A stretch of DNA of 64,000 nt from Apis mellifera (lineage: Eukaryota; Arthropoda; Insecta; Hymenoptera; Apidae). The stretch covers positions 2,770,501 through 2,834,500 of the forward strand of contig NC_037639.1 of NCBI RefSeq assembly GCF_003254395.2. The letters are read 5' to 3'. The number at the start of each line of letters is the position of its first letter. Within the stretch, counting starts at the first letter, position 1. The notes under the pieces were generated by a model that was given only the letters and a program-made list of their open reading frames with translations, was not told where the DNA came from and did no database searches. Positions 11,651 through 25,445 of this stretch are shown one piece after another. The position numbers were made by a program, and so were the translations under genes.

Positions 11651-14600
11651 AAATTTTTTATGGATCGAATTCTTTCTCTTTCTGTTGACAAGCCTCGTTG
11701 TGAGATGGTAAGAGAGATAAATAATAAATTGCCGAGGAAACTTTAAATTCTGAATGTTTGATTGTTAAGAAAGTGGATTTGTTTAATCGGTTTGTTTAAG
11801 TTGTTTTTGAGAGAAACTTTTTTTTTTCTATATTTTATGTATATTTAATTAAACTAAGATGGAATATCTCTTTTCGCTTGAAATGAAAATAACAAGTCGA
11901 AAAACGAATAATTAATTCGAATGGAAATGAGAAATATATATTTGTTGGACAAACAATAATATAAATTCTTAAATATTATTTTATATTTAAGGAAAAATAA
12001 TTTTTTTTAAACGATTTAATTATTGAATATTAGTCGAAACGTGACCTATCATATCTATCTATTTCTAATCTTTTTAAATCCTTAAAACTTGATATTTTCT
12101 ATATTTTCCTCTATTAAAAATAAATTTATATTAATCCTTCCATTTATAATTCTAACGTTACTCTCCAAATTATAAAAATTCTAATCTAAAATCGCTTATT
12201 TCCAATATTTAATATTCTTTCTAAGAAAAAATATTCTCTCGTTAAAAAAAAAAAGAAGAAAAGAAAAATCGAGAAAGCCAATTCCAATTTGTTTATCTGA
12301 CACTGTATCAAAAATATTACGTTAATAAAACGAGCAAACACCTATGATTAAATTTAATGTGGCCGATGTTATCGCATCCTGTCCACCCGTCATTACGTAT
12401 CAAAAATGTAATTGAAGTAATTTAAACGTCGTCAAGTATCATTAAACCGGCACGTATCCTCGCCGCTATCATTGATGAGCATCATTAACTTGGTAACCCA
12501 TATGTTCAATTAGCACGTGAAACGTTAATTACGACTGATGGAGGATGGATCCACTTTAACGACTCTAATTAATAATTCTGCGGCACACAGGTTGTACACG
12601 ATTGTTTATGTACGTGCGAGTGCTCGGTTAAATCCAAAGTGTCCGGGTTCCTCTGAAGCGTGCACAAGCCCGGACCCCACGCTGGCCTGGCATCAACATT
12701 TTTTACCCCGTCCCAGGGAATAGGTATGGCGCTCCAGTAATGATGGATTCGAACCAGCGTTCATTTTGTTCGATCAAACTCTTTCATCTTCGATCGATTC
12801 CCGATATTTATCGACATCGAGGAGAAAGTAAAATTACAAAATATCCTTTTTTTTTATATTATTTGCTCGTATACTTTTGCTTTAATTCGCCGATTTTTAA
12901 TTTTAAAGAGTTATTTAAAATTATTTAAATTGAGAAATAAGTAAGAACGCAAATTAATAAGTAACTTTTTTTAGTTTTTATACAAGTATAAATATATATC
13001 GATGATATTTAAGAAATAAATATCTCTGTTTAAGCCCGATTCTTTTAATCATGCTCATAAGAATTTTGAACATTTCCAATCTATTTGTAATTTACTCGTA
13101 TTAAAGAATGAAAAAAATAAATAAATTCGGTTTCTTAACTCTCAGTAACGATATAATAAATGGAAATGATTTAGAAAAATGAAATTTAAATAGAGATTTG
13201 CTTCATTTTAGTAATTAAGAAAAAATAGAATTTCGATAAGTAATTTTAATCGTACAAAAATATAATTACGAGAAGAAAGAAAAACGGCGGGATCGTCACG
13301 AAAAACAGATCGATGTTGTCGAAGAAATGTTGAAAAAAAAACAACGCTCCTGCCGAATTGTTAACACAGCTCGATAATGGTTTTTTCATCGAATCTGATT
13401 TCAGGCTTGAGAGCGTTAAAACCAAAGTTTATCGATCTCGTTACGACGAAAAAGGTGGTACGTGTGCCGGGTGTAATGTACACGATATACCTTTCGGTCG
13501 CGATCGTGTGATGGTACGTGCACACAGAGGGAGGTTATACACCAGAGATCGATGTAACAGAAGAGTATATACCTAGCGGCAAGTAGATATATACCTGCAG
13601 CCTCCAAATACACTTTATGAAATTCCATTTTATGGTATCTTGTCGGGTGCCGGGGCCTTCGATTTGGTGCTAAGAACTTGAAGCAACAGGTGTGACGCTC
13701 TAGCCTTTGCCGCCGTTGCCCCCAGAAGCTCAGGTAATACGTACGTTGTCGAGGCAAATCATTTTAAGAAATCTTTTATTCACCTTGCTCCCTCCGATGT
13801 ATAGCTCGCCCGTGTGTATCTATTGTACGTATGGTGTCCCGTGCAATGATCGTATTTATATATAACAGCCTTCTGGGCGTGCATAGAATTTCAAATCAAT
13901 GGGGAACATCTTCTAAAGAATTTATGAACACGAGTGTATAAATTAATGTATTACTGAAAATTATATTAATTTAATTGTAATTTACTTTTCGTACATAATT
14001 ATTTTCAATCTATCGATTTGAAATAATTATCTTGAAAATATCTTGAATTTAACATTTGAAGTATTTTTATGTCTGTTTTCGATGCTGTGTACGATACGTA
14101 GTTTTATTATATTATATTAAAATCAATAGTTTTATCGAATCAAATATCGAATACGATGGAGTTGAGTGGAGTTTGATCGTATTGTTTGGATATGCGCGAT
14201 GCGCCATGGAGCCATCGCTATTAGCCACGTCTTGGATCTTTTAAGCGGCGGGCAAACCACTCACGCGGCGCAGCGGACCGCGAAATCGACGCTCACATAT
14301 GAACTGGGAACGGGAGAGTTTCCTCTTCTTCTCTTTTGCTTCTTTATTCCCGCGTGGAAAGGAAAGAAGAACGAAAGGATCGTGCAGTCTTTCCGTGACC
14401 TTTTCTGCGCCTTTTCACCATTCTCCGTGTATCTTTCTAAACGCAAATCTTTCTCTTGTTCTTGTTTTCCGTAATGCACAATTGGTTTTTCTTTTTCGAT
14501 TAATAATGCGTACACTTTTATATTTTATCATTTCTTTCCAAAGAAAGGTATCACAGTATTTTTAAGTAATTTATGGAAAATTTCAATCTTAATTGAATTG

Positions 14601-14850
14601 ATTCTCGACATTTCAAAGTAAATCATTTAATTTTATCTACATCTAAAAATGATTAGTGGATTAGAACTAAAAATTGAGTTCAATGATCGGTAATGTTGAA
14701 ACGAATATCGATTGATAATTAGATAAGATTTACTTTTTTATATCTTTCAATTATTATTAATGTACAGAGAAATTTTGTATATTGTTGTTACACAGAGAAA
14801 TGTTTTTATTAAAAAAATCTGTATATAAGTAGTTGGTAGATTAGATATGA
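11651..14850. other. Alternating AT-rich DNA and small islets
   Basis: Islets at about 12350-12800, 13260-13860 and 14150-14480. Frames up to 113 codons exist but lack recognisable domains. No gene supported. Confidence 0.55.
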
Positions 14851-15004
14851 CAACACAAGGAACATCCCAGTATGGTTGAAGAGGTGAAAAATTCATTGGG
14901 GGAGAAATTTTATCTGATCGCAACACGCCACAGTACTCGTGACACCCTTCTGGGGTTGTTCCGAACAAATTGCTTTCCCTCGGACCAATATGATTAATTA
15001 ACAT
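14747..15004 (-). other. Unrecognised 85-codon frame, possible exon or relic
   Basis: The part from 14860 to 15004 on the minus strand reads with balanced amino-acid use (for example GTTPEGCHEYCGVLRSDK), unlike the low-complexity frames around it. It then runs into I/Y/N-rich AT sequence. No family is recognised. It could be a coding-exon remnant, a mobile-element remnant or chance. Confidence 0.2.
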
Positions 15005-15700
15005 GGAAACTAAATCGATATAGAATATATCGTGAAAGTAATCCGAGGAGGAACGTCGAAATTGGACATTCGTTTAATTTCCTTCATTCAATGATCACGT
15101 GGAAAAAAAATTATTGATATTGAAGCTTTTAAATAATATTCTTTGCTTTGATAATCTTTGATATTATTCTATAATCTACGTAATATCACTAATTTATAAT
15201 AATATATATACCTAATTAATATTTTATTTTATTTTATTTAAACTAATTATATTTTATATCGTTGATCGGAATAATGGTTGTAATATTTTTTTCGAATTTT
15301 GTATTAATATCTACGTCATTATTTGTTATTTTTAATGTCAGATATATATGTAAAATTATTATATAAAATATTTTATTTTAAACATCATAGTTTTTCATGT
15401 ATTATATTTCAGTTAAAATATTATCTTAGTTTATCATCTATCTATATAAAGATTTATCTTTTATGATATTTATATTTTGATAAATTAATAAATATGAAGC
15501 TCTCTCATTTCCAATTCATTTCAATCTCAAATTTTTTTATATAATACAAAATTAAAATACATATATATTTTATAGTACATATTTATTACCTTTCAACAAA
15601 GATAACCGACTTAAGAATTTTTCCTATTTATCCCTATATATCATTCATTTTTTACAATAATAACAACACAAAAAATTTTAGAAAAAATAAAAACTCTAAA
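15005..15700. other. AT-rich intergenic stretch
   Basis: No gene seen. Confidence 0.7.
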
Positions 15701-16454
15701 TGTTTCCATTCTCACTTTAAAAAAACAATCTTATCATAGCAAACACTTGCAAACGTACAAACAATAATCCGAAATAATCGAACGTTTATCCCGCCTAAGA
15801 TTAACGAAGAATTTACCATAAATGTCGAACGAATCGATCGCATTACATAAAAAAAAAAAAAAAAGAAAGAAAGAAAAAGTATCCACGCGAAAGTACGAGC
15901 TCGTGATCGAAGAGGAGCAGCCCCATACCAAAGACACGTATGCGAACGTTTCGTTCGAGAAAGGTAGGGGAAGATAGATTTATGCTGGATCGCCAGGCAC
16001 CGCCGTGTTCGTGTCACCCCTGCAGGGAAGGGTGACTAAGAAGAAGGGGTGGAAAGCGAGCCCGGGGGAGGGAGACAAAGGGAGGGAGTTTTAATGTATG
16101 CCTACCGAGAGAGGCTATAAAAATCAATACCTCAAATTACCAGGCAGTACTTAATTTTCTTGGAGCAACCAAGCCCCGGCACGCTGCCTCCTCTGTGACT
16201 CTCCCTCTCCCCCTCCCCCTTTCCACTACCTCCGTCACCCTCTTCCTCCTCCTCCTCCTCCTCCTCCCCTTTTCGCGAAACTCCGTTCCGTCGGCGGCGG
16301 ATCGACCAACGAGACGGATTTCCCTGCATTCACGTGCATTTTACTTCCAGCAGGTCCTGCAATTACGCGACGCGGAAGTATTTTTAAATTTTAAAGGGGA
16401 GAATGCGGTATTAAAAATGCAGAAACGACGACAAGGGAAGGGAAGAAGAGTCTC

Positions 16455-16571
16455 ACTCACTCACTCTCTCTCTCTCTCTTTCTTTCTCTCTCGAACTCCT
16501 CCTTCTTCTCCTTCTCCTTCTCCTTTATTCTTCTTCTTCTTTTCTTTTTCTCTCTCTCTCTCTCTCTCTCG
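16455..16571 (+). repeat. CT/CTT polypyrimidine tract
   Basis: Mostly uninterrupted pyrimidines with (CT)n ends and CTT units between. Confidence 0.85.
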
Positions 16572-17452
16572 TATCCACTCTTCTACCTATCCTCGTCTTA
16601 ATCATTAAACCACAGGGTGGGGGGAGGGAGAGAAGGAGGAGGAAGAGGGCAGGCCAGAGACGGATCTGAATTACTTACAAATAAGTGCCGATCTCGGATG
16701 TTCTTAAACTCGTATTGAAAGCCGGAGAGTTATCGGGGATACGAAGTGGAGAGTGCTCTCGTGGCTTATTGAATTACAGAAATTAAAGTTCATTTGCGCC
16801 GGAGGAATGATATAACTTTTGATACTCGTTGGGAACCGATTCATGTATAAACCACCTGAAAACGTTTCCCGTACTTTCTATATAACCAGCCCATCGCTGC
16901 TCGCCCCCGATCGATAGAATCTTGGTCGTAATTCACCCCTCCCCCTCGTGGATAGAAAATTTTGGCGAAACGACCGGTGTACGCCAATAAGAAGAGGAGG
17001 GGGGAGGGGGGAGGGAGAGAAAGAAGAAAAGAGAAAAAAAATGTAAATTAAAGTACAAAGGGCAAGCCGTGTATCGCGATTGGCCGTCGTTTAACCGTGT
17101 GTACAGAGATCGGATATACGACACGCGACACGTACGTCGCGTGATTTAACAGTGTAATGCTAATTAATTACCCTGGCGGAAAAGAAAATGGGATCTCGTA
17201 GTAGGCCTCGACCCTCGAGCGATTACGACTCAACTCCAGCGGAAGGGTTGGAACCCTTGATTTTATTGTCCGCCCACCACTCTCTCCCCCTTTAACCACT
17301 CTACCTCTGCCGTCGCCCTCCATCTCCTCCCTCTCCTCGAGTCGTCGTGGCCTCTCGTCGTTTCTTTTTCTCTTTCCTTTCCCTTTCGTCGAGTGTTACC
17401 AGTTGTTACCCGCCGCTAGAAAAGTTTCTTCGTATATTCGGTTATGTCTCTT

Positions 17453-17489
17453 CGTGTGTGTGCGTATGTATGTGTGTGTGTGTGTGTGT
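17453..17489 (+). repeat. (TG)n microsatellite
   Basis: TG repeat interrupted by cgta. Confidence 0.9.
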
Positions 17490-17640
17490 TCGCTGATCGA
17501 CTGACCCGCGCAACACTGACCAGAAGAAGAAGGAAAGTGTTTCCATGGGCCGTGGAAGGTCAAGGCATCGGCCCACTTGAAAGTTAATGCCAAGTTGCCT
17601 TCTCTCGTCGAGCTGTTTAATCTTTACATTTTCTTTAATT

Positions 17641-18622
17641 TTTACATGTTTATATATATCATTGTTCCTATAATGGAAGTTAATTGGACGTGGAGATCCA
17701 TGATATGAATATTTTAATTGTATTATGATTGATTAATCATTTGTTTTATGGAAATATATTACGTTATTTAGCGATAGATGACTTTAGCAAAATGACTAGG
17801 TATAAAAGCATTGATATGTAATAATTTATATATTATTGTATCGAAATGTAAAAAGATAAATTAAAATAATAAATAATTTTACAATTGAACGAAAATCGTT
17901 AGGAAAAGGATATTAAACAAGAACTTGGATAATGTTCATAACTGTGATGTAAAAGAAGAAAAGAATTCATAAATGCTAATCATTAATAGGTTAATAAATC
18001 TATGTTCAAAATTGTAACTGTCCTTCTCTATCCTCGTTCCTTCTATTAACAATAATCTTGATATAATATATTATCATTTAATCACTAATGAGAAACCCTT
18101 TCCTTTATCGAATATTATTATAAAATTCTCACGAATACTTTCAATCTCAAATGATAAAGTATCAATATTAAATATAATATGTTTTATTAACAATTCTTCT
18201 AAATTGTAATTTAAAATCGAAGTATCGATAATATCGACGACTTTCTCAGATCGGATAGATAAATTTCGAATCATTTATATTCAATTATCTCTATTATCTT
18301 CGAAGAAAGAAAATGAAAACAAAACTTCCTTATCTCCCTTATCAATTATTCGCATACCTCAAAGATTATTTGCGTTATACGTAATACAAACAGTTCTTTT
18401 ACCCGCACGGTCAACGCGCGTTTAAATGCACGTGTCCCGATAACGGAGGGTCCTCTGTTGCGCAACGAGTCGAAAAGCAAACGGATGAGTAATACACACA
18501 AGCCGTGGTCCTACACCGTGAACTGACCACCGCTAGATTGTGCTGGTCATGGTTGTTTCGACTCTTCTCCCTCACACTCTCTCCTTCTTTGCTATCGTAC
18601 CTTTTTTCTCTTATTTTATCAC

Positions 18623-18684
<62 letters not shown>

Positions 18685-19210
18685 TTCTCTTTCCCTGACA
18701 GAGTGTAACCCCCGTTGTCCCCCCTCCTTTCAGAGAACGGTCCTTCCTTTCGTGGATCGAAAAAGGAGGAAAGAAAGACAGATAGGGGGAAGGAGATAGC
18801 GAGTGAGGGGTCAAGGGAGAGGGTGGACGACCCGAGAAAAGAGGGAAAACGAGAACGAAGTCCGAGAGGGAAAGTTGCGAGGGTGGGTGATAAATTGATA
18901 GTGGACGTGCGCCACGCGCCCCTACCCCAGGCCAACAGACCGACAGACCAGCAGACCGAATGACACCCTCACCCCGATCAACTGCCCCCGACTGTTGATA
19001 CTCTTCCTCGACTGGAATTAAATGATCAACGCGGTCGTTCAGTCACGTAAGTTATCGCATCGTTACACAACCGTCCTATGCATTTGATACGTTTGATGGG
19101 GAGCACCAGATTTCGATGAATCCGTGAATTATATTCTTCCGCTCGTTAAAGAGTGCGTGATCTCGCCATTTGAATGGAATTAGACACGTTTGTTGATTGG
19201 AATTTTTCTT
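17641..19210. other. AT-rich stretch then CT/GA-rich islet
   Basis: AT-rich to 18400, then a GC-richer islet dominated by a long TC tract and a following purine-rich segment. No supported gene. Confidence 0.6.
18628..18690 (+). repeat. (TC)n microsatellite
   Basis: About 30 TC units with one G interruption. The purine-rich DNA that follows at 18750-18870 complements its composition. Confidence 0.95.
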
Positions 19211-19460
19211 TATCTCGTTCCTAGCACGAATGTATAATGTACTTGTATATAGAATAGAAGAAGATTATAACTTATTTCGTCGAGTTGTTATGTGATCTGA
19301 AGACTTTAATTAATTTGTGTGTAATAAATTAAAAATAATTAATTAATTAACGAGCATTTCTTCCTGTATAATGCTAGGTGCAATCATAAACATAGGCATA
19401 TCAATTGAGAGAAAGTTTTATATATACAATGTAAGATTATACAATATCATGTATATGTGA

Positions 19461-19844
19461 AAAAAGAAAAAGAATATTCTCTTTGCACTATTAGAGATAT
19501 CATATGATCTGTTCAAAGGAAGAACACTTTGGCATCAGTTAAAAAGATTAAATGCTCAAGCTCTGGATAGCTATATGATTTTTGTGAATTTAACTTGAAA
19601 GAAAAAGGAGAAATGAATGGTAAAGGATTGATTAGAACAAATCTGTTTCAGCAATTTATCTGATTATATTGAGATTCCATTTTCAAAGAGATTAGAAATG
19701 ACTGGTATATGTATATGCATTATGATTAAGAAAGTAGATCATTATTTGTCGTATATACATTTCATACGAGATTTTTGCAATGATCAAGATAAAATTGAGA
19801 TTCTATTATACAATAAATTGAACAATATATATAGATATATATAA
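19461..19844 (+). other. Two adjacent coding-like frames, unrecognised
   Basis: A 45-codon frame (19461-19598; contains LLEISYDLFKGRTLWHQLKR) is followed by a 70-codon frame in another phase (about 19632-19844; contains SDYIEIPFSKRLEMTG). A ctgtttcag acceptor-like site lies between them. Amino-acid use is balanced and protein-like despite AT-rich DNA. I do not recognise a family. It may be an exon pair, a decayed gene or a mobile-element relic. Confidence 0.2.
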
Positions 19845-20048
19845 GATATATATAAGATATATATAATTTTTCCTTGGATATTTACAAGAATTTTTTCCAA
19901 TCTATAAGTAACAAATTTCATTACTGGTTAAAAATATTAAGAATCATTAACAATTTTCGATAAAAGTGTCAGAAAACGAATTGCGTTACACCTAAAAGCG
20001 ACGAAAGCTGAAGTTTATAAGAGGAAAGGATGAGGTTGAACGGGACCA

Positions 20049-20053
20049 GAGAA

Positions 20054-20111
<58 letters not shown>
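20049..20111 (+). repeat. (GA)n microsatellite
   Basis: About 30 GA units with two interruptions. Confidence 0.95.
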
Positions 20112-20113
<2 letters not shown>

Positions 20114-20810
20114 TGGTTGGCAAATCTGAAACTCAAGTTTCTGACCTTCTTTGACTTATTTGCATAATGTATCTCCGAATAAACGTTTCATACATAAGAA
20201 AATCATTATGTCTAAACATGTTTCACAAAATCATATGCAAAGAAATATATTGTGTGTATTTTCATTAATTGCGATTTAATGAACATTCCAAATTTTCCAA
20301 ATTGAAATTGAACGATACGTTTCCCTTAACAAGAAAACTACAATTATTAGAAAATAGAATCAAATAATCGTAATAAGTTATTCCTAACTCGTTCTATAAC
20401 TATTGTCATTCACTTTCTCTTTTAAAATTAAGCATTAAATATTTCCTCAACGTAATCTAAAATTCTCTTTTTCTATTTTCTTTTTCAATCCCTTCGATTG
20501 TATTTTATTTAATTATAAAAACAAATATTAAATCTTTTTAAACAATCATCTTACAAACAAAGATCAATTATTTATTTTTAATTTCATCAAACAAGATTGC
20601 ACAGGATTCTATACACAATCAACGGACTAGCTCTATTTCTACGGAAAGACTAATTAATCTCAAATAATTACATAACTTAAATAAATTTCAACCACGTATT
20701 TCACTTTTCTCCCATCTTTTCCCAATCTGCCTCTCCCCTCCTCCCTCCTCCCTCAAAAGGAAAAGGAATACGGATTAAAAAGGAATAAATACACAGAGGC
20801 AAAATATTGG
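20112..20810. other. AT-rich stretch
   Basis: No gene. Confidence 0.7.
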
Positions 20811-20816
20811 ACTTAC

Positions 20817-20977
20817 CCGCCGCCAACTAGTAACCAGAGACTGGTCGGTGAAACGTCGGATGCGACCTCCGTTTTAATCAGTACGAATCCGAGTTATTAA
20901 AATTCCTGCAGAATTTTCGCGGTTGAATAGAACGAGCGCAGTCGAGGAGCGGCGCGAAGGCCAGGAAGCAGCAATGT
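20817..20977 (-). ncRNA. Candidate internal non-coding (5'UTR or lncRNA) exon
   Basis: On the minus strand a strong acceptor (ttctttttctttcag) ends just before 20977 and a strong donor (cggcgg/GTAAGTCC) follows 20817, bounding 161 bp of CG-rich sequence in AT-rich surroundings. All three frames contain stops. The best reading is an untranslated exon of a gene or lncRNA on the minus strand. No linked exon could be proven within the window. Confidence 0.4.
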
Positions 20978-22160
20978 CTGAAAGAAAAAGAAGTTCATTC
21001 ATTCCAGTGGACGAAATATATATATATATATATACATATAAAGTGAAAGATTGGCCGCGTCGAACAAGAATATCGAGAAACTAAAAAAAAAAGAAAAAGA
21101 AAAAAAAACGCTAATTTATTCAATAGTGAAGAAGCATGAAGACACGAGAAGAAGAGTACTGCACCCTAAGAGACGAGACCGTGAAACGAGGAAGAACAGA
21201 GAGTGGAACACCGACTCGAGGAAGGCCGACTGAGCAAGGACTTTCGTTAGGGTCTCGAGCAGGGGGGGGGCGGAGAGGGTGGTGGTGGTGGTTTCAACCG
21301 AGGAGAGAGGAGGATACCGATGATGAAGGGGGTGAAGGACTTTGGAGTCAAACGAAAGCCTCCGGCAGTTTTTCCACCGGTTCTCCAACTCTTGAGTTTC
21401 TCGCAAGTTTTTTCTTTCTGATTTTTCTAATTAATTATCGGTATTGATTGGTTCTCGATTTGACTGCGGAACGCCTTTGGCTACAGAGGAGAGGAGATGG
21501 AAATGACCGCATAGAATAACCGTAAAAGAGAGGAGAAGCCAAGCGAATTAACTGTCCATAATTTGCCCGGGAGTCGTGATTAAAGAGTGGCTTTACACCG
21601 AAAAGCCAACCGAACGATTTTTTTCGATATCTATTCTTCGTCTCCTCTTCCATCTCTTTGCGAGAAGAAGACTTACCTCACCTTTTTGTGCGAAAGTCGC
21701 AAATCTTTCGCGACTTGCACGATTATTCCGTTTGCCTATTGTGATCAATACACGTCAATTCTACGAAATGTAGAAAGTAATTTATAAACTAGTTACGTGC
21801 AATATTCACGTATGTGTTCTGTTTACAGATAAACAACTTCGAAATGTTTACACGGAGTAATCAATTACGTTAGAATTCGTAAGAAGCGATTGTCGTGTAC
21901 ATACTGAAATTCTCCTCGTTGTTTCCTTTTAAATTAATTCAACAAGTTAAAAGTTCTTTGACATGTTGCGAAAAAGAAGATGGATTACCTTTGAACGACT
22001 CCTCACCGAGAATGAATTGGAAAAATTGCAACAATTAGAAACAAATATACCATTATTCCTTATAAATATTCTATTAATATTTATCCACCTATGAAATTCG
22101 TATCTACAAAAAAAAAAAAGAATCCAGAATGACAATCTATCGCCACGCAAGAACGGCGTT
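20978..22160. other. Mixed islet
   Basis: TA run near 21018-21034 and G-rich plus (GGT)n sequence near 21262-21292. No recognisable gene; frames up to about 100 codons are low complexity. Confidence 0.55.
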
Positions 22161-23055
22161 GTGTTAAAACGACAACAACCTATTCCGAAAGTAGAAAACA
22201 ATTATCCTCGAAGCTCCCCGTTTCATCACCCGGGACAATGGGAAATAAAGCAAAATCCAGTGCAACCGGGGCTGTCCGCAGAACCGACGATTAACCATTC
22301 ACGACTTTTTCCTCAAATCCATCTAGCCGCGAGTGCCTGTGCAAGTTTCTCGGAAGGTGGTCAGTACGTTGTAAGACGGAGGATTGATTGCCTCCGAGGT
22401 TTCACGATGAAGCGGCGAGGAATAAAGAGAGAGAGAGAAGGGGGATCGAAGAAGGACGAGCTGAAGCGGGAGAGACGAAAGAGAAGGAAGCGGACGAGAG
22501 AAGGAGACGGAGGTAAAACGACGAAAGGGGGTGAGTCAAGGGTGAACCGTAAGGGCTGAGAATGCGGCCAAAGTACGTGAGCGGGGTGGGATGACTTGTG
22601 GTTGTGTGTCGCAAGATAGGGTTGCTATATACCACGTGCTCTGTCCCGCGTCCGTCGGTCCGTTTCTCGTCCGTTCCTAACCACTTCTCTCCTCCTATCC
22701 TCTTCCTTGAAGGTCCTTTCCAAGACTGCCCTAGAGGAGAGGATGGACGAGGCGGTGGTCGAGGGTGGGTTGCGGGGGAGGTTGAGGGTGGAGGACCACC
22801 ACCGGGATGTTCTTGCACTTCGAACCGTTTAGTTGTGTGTGCACTGCTCGGTGCCCGGTGAAATTGTGTGTGAACCCGCACGTGGCTTCACCTACGGTGT
22901 CGCGGACAAGCGGACCCTATGTGCACCAAGAACCAAATGCTGGCCAAGGAATTACGTACTATCGCACGTACCTCGCCATTTATTTCGAATAAGAGCGTCG
23001 ATCTCGATCTATCCAGGTGGCACCACTGTTGTTTCGAACGTGACTTGACTCCACG

Positions 23056-23056
23056 C

Positions 23057-23089
<33 letters not shown>

Positions 23090-23092
23090 GTG
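23056..23092 (+). repeat. (TG)n/(CG)n microsatellite
   Basis: TG run, then CG, then TG again. Confidence 0.93.
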
Positions 23093-24093
23093 AAATCGCG
23101 AAATTTTGTTTCGATCTAATAAAGCTTCGCGTGCCGACTTATGTAAATGGAATGGTTTGAAGCGTGCGCCGCTCCATGATCGAATGATTTAAGAGGATTC
23201 ATGCTCGTGAAACCATTCTATATCGGTATCGGACGTGGAAGTAGTAAATCGGTATTAAAAACGAGTTTCGAAACTTTTCGTTTCCGCTACCTCGAAATAA
23301 AGAGATTCTCTGGAATCAAGTTTCATGTATCGTGTAATTGATAAACGAAATAAAAAAAAAAAAATTAATTCGAGGAAAATTATACATACATGTATATTTT
23401 GCAAAGCAAGTCCAGTTACAATCGTGATTTATATAGCCTTCATCGGCGAGAGAAACAAGCGGAGATAGAGAACTGTTTCTGCGCGTAATAAGATTCTCTC
23501 GTGGGCTGGTGAACGAATGGAAGTTCACTTTACAGGATGACACCCGTTAAATGCCGTAGCTCGCTATAGGGACCCATCGGACAAGGCATGTAAGGAACTT
23601 GGATATACACGTACAAGGGCTTCGAGAACGTGTGTGAACGAGCGCACCCGCACGCATACCACGTTGCGCGAAATCTCACGACAAATACACACATGTGAGA
23701 AGCACAATAATTACTATAGGTAGTAAGGGGGGGAGAGTACCCCGCGGGGTGGGTTGGCCAGCAATCGATATATACACACACGCATAGGGGACACGCGTAC
23801 ACACACATAGAGGCGGCGGTGTGAACACACGCGGGAGGCGAGTGCGCACACCGTTACACGGTTTACATAAGTGAAGTTCCTTGGCCACCACCCTCAGTCA
23901 CCACCTCTTATATACCCCCCCCTCCCCCTTCCAGTCAAAGCCACCCTCTCTCTATCCTCCCACGCTACCCTGGCCCTCTTCCTCCTGCTTTCTGCCCAAG
24001 CGTTTCTAATTTGCATTCCCCTCCGTTTGCACTCCTCACTCTTCTCTCGCTCCCTCCTCCACTTTCTCTCCTTCCGTCCTTCTCCCTCTCCTT

Positions 24094-24172
24094 ATCTCTC
24101 TCTCTCTCTCTCTCCTCTTTCTCCCTCTAGCGCCACTCTCTCTCTCTCTCTCCTCTTCCTCTCTCTCTCTCT
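24094..24172 (+). repeat. (TC)n tracts
   Basis: Several TC runs interrupted by short pyrimidine-rich sequence and one gcgcca. Confidence 0.9.
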
Positions 24173-25409
24173 TTCTTGCTCGATCCCCCGTTTCAACCAC
24201 CTCCGCCTTCTTCTCATCCTACACCTTCAAGCCATCCACCCAACAACCCCGTTGTCCGTCTTGCGAGGTTTCACGCACACGCGTGTCTTTCGTCCGTGTA
24301 GCACGCATACGATGGGGAAGAGGGAGGGTGAGGGGGCGAGACAAAGAGACCACCCTTAACTTGGGGCCAGGGAGTAAGACGGCCACGGAGTGTGGGGGGA
24401 GGGGGAGGGGATAAGGAGGACGGGGGATCGGTCCAGGGCTGCTGCAGTTAGGTTAGAGCTTGCCTGTACCTTCTTAATACCTTTCGTCGGGCTTGTATAC
24501 CTATACGCTTTGGATCTTGATCGTTAAAGGTAGTGGGGCGGCGATCTGTCTCTTATATAACTTCCACGGACACCCTTGATCTGTTCTAATCATATTTTCC
24601 GTTGGAAAGATGCTTTTACCCACGGGACACAGGGGTTTTGATTAGTCTGTGGGAAACGAAGATTGTATCGATAATTCTATACGTGATGCGTGATGCGTCC
24701 GAAATTTGATTCGAAACGTTACGCTAATTGTAATTTTTATTCCAATTGGAATGTTTCATTCGGAACTCGTTTCGAATTTACAACGTTTGTTTCTCCCTTC
24801 CTTCTTCTTCTTTTTTTTTTTCATGCTAAGTCGTTCGTATTATGAATGTATTAGCCGGCAAGTTTAGTGGCAAAAGTTTGCTCTCACCGAGAAGACTCTG
24901 TTCTACTATATATAACGGATTCGATCCTTTCCCAAGATTTATGCTCAATATAAATTAGACACGCCGGTAATTCGAATTATCGCTCGTTACAATTTTTTCA
25001 AATCAAACTGTTGCTCCCGACGTATTTTGTTGAGACATTGCGATTTACACCCGCGAAGAGAAATATTTAAAGATTGAACGAACGAATCGAGCATAGAAAT
25101 AAAAATTTTCCTTCGAGAGGAAGCCTAAATAATCCTATTAACAAGACCGATAATTGACGCGTCCAAGAAAACGTGTCCTGGAAAAAGGAGAAAAGAGAAA
25201 GGGAGGAATCGACCACGAAGAGGATCTCTATCTAATTAAAGCAACCGATACGAGCGAAGCAACATCGACCGAAACTTACGAAGCCTTGGACGGGAACAAT
25301 GGTAGCAATGGAGATAAAGAAGGGTCGTGGTGGGCATAATTCCAAAGTGTGTTAAGAGATCCGACTGACTGACGTATCTGTCAGGGATGGATGGCAGTAA
25401 GGGTTACGA

Positions 25410-25445
25410 GCATCACTCATCAGTAGCGGCCATATTGCCTCTGCC
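25410..25445 (+). promoter_or_regulatory. Possible promoter with YY1/pho-like site
   Basis: Initiator-like TCATCAGTAG followed at once by CGGCCATATTGCC, a YY1/pleiohomeotic-type core (GCCAT). No transcript can be linked. Confidence 0.25.

Larger units (their letters stand above)
15701..17640. other. GC/CT-rich stretch with microsatellites
   Basis: Holds (TCC)n at about 16244-16268, CT/CTT tracts at about 16455-16571, G/A-rich DNA at 16618-16650 and 16990-17040, and (TG)n at about 17453-17489. A reverse CCAAT box lies at 17079-17083 (gcgattggccg). Frames here are low-complexity shadows of the tracts. Confidence 0.6.

Noticed and set aside
12680..12780. tRNA-like GGTTCGAATCC on the minus strand near 12745-12760
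   Set aside because: No acceptor stem, D arm or anticodon arm can be paired around it.
24000..24359. 162-codon plus-strand frame rich in S, L and P
   Set aside because: Comes from CT-rich microsatellite DNA, which lacks stops; no protein-like pattern.
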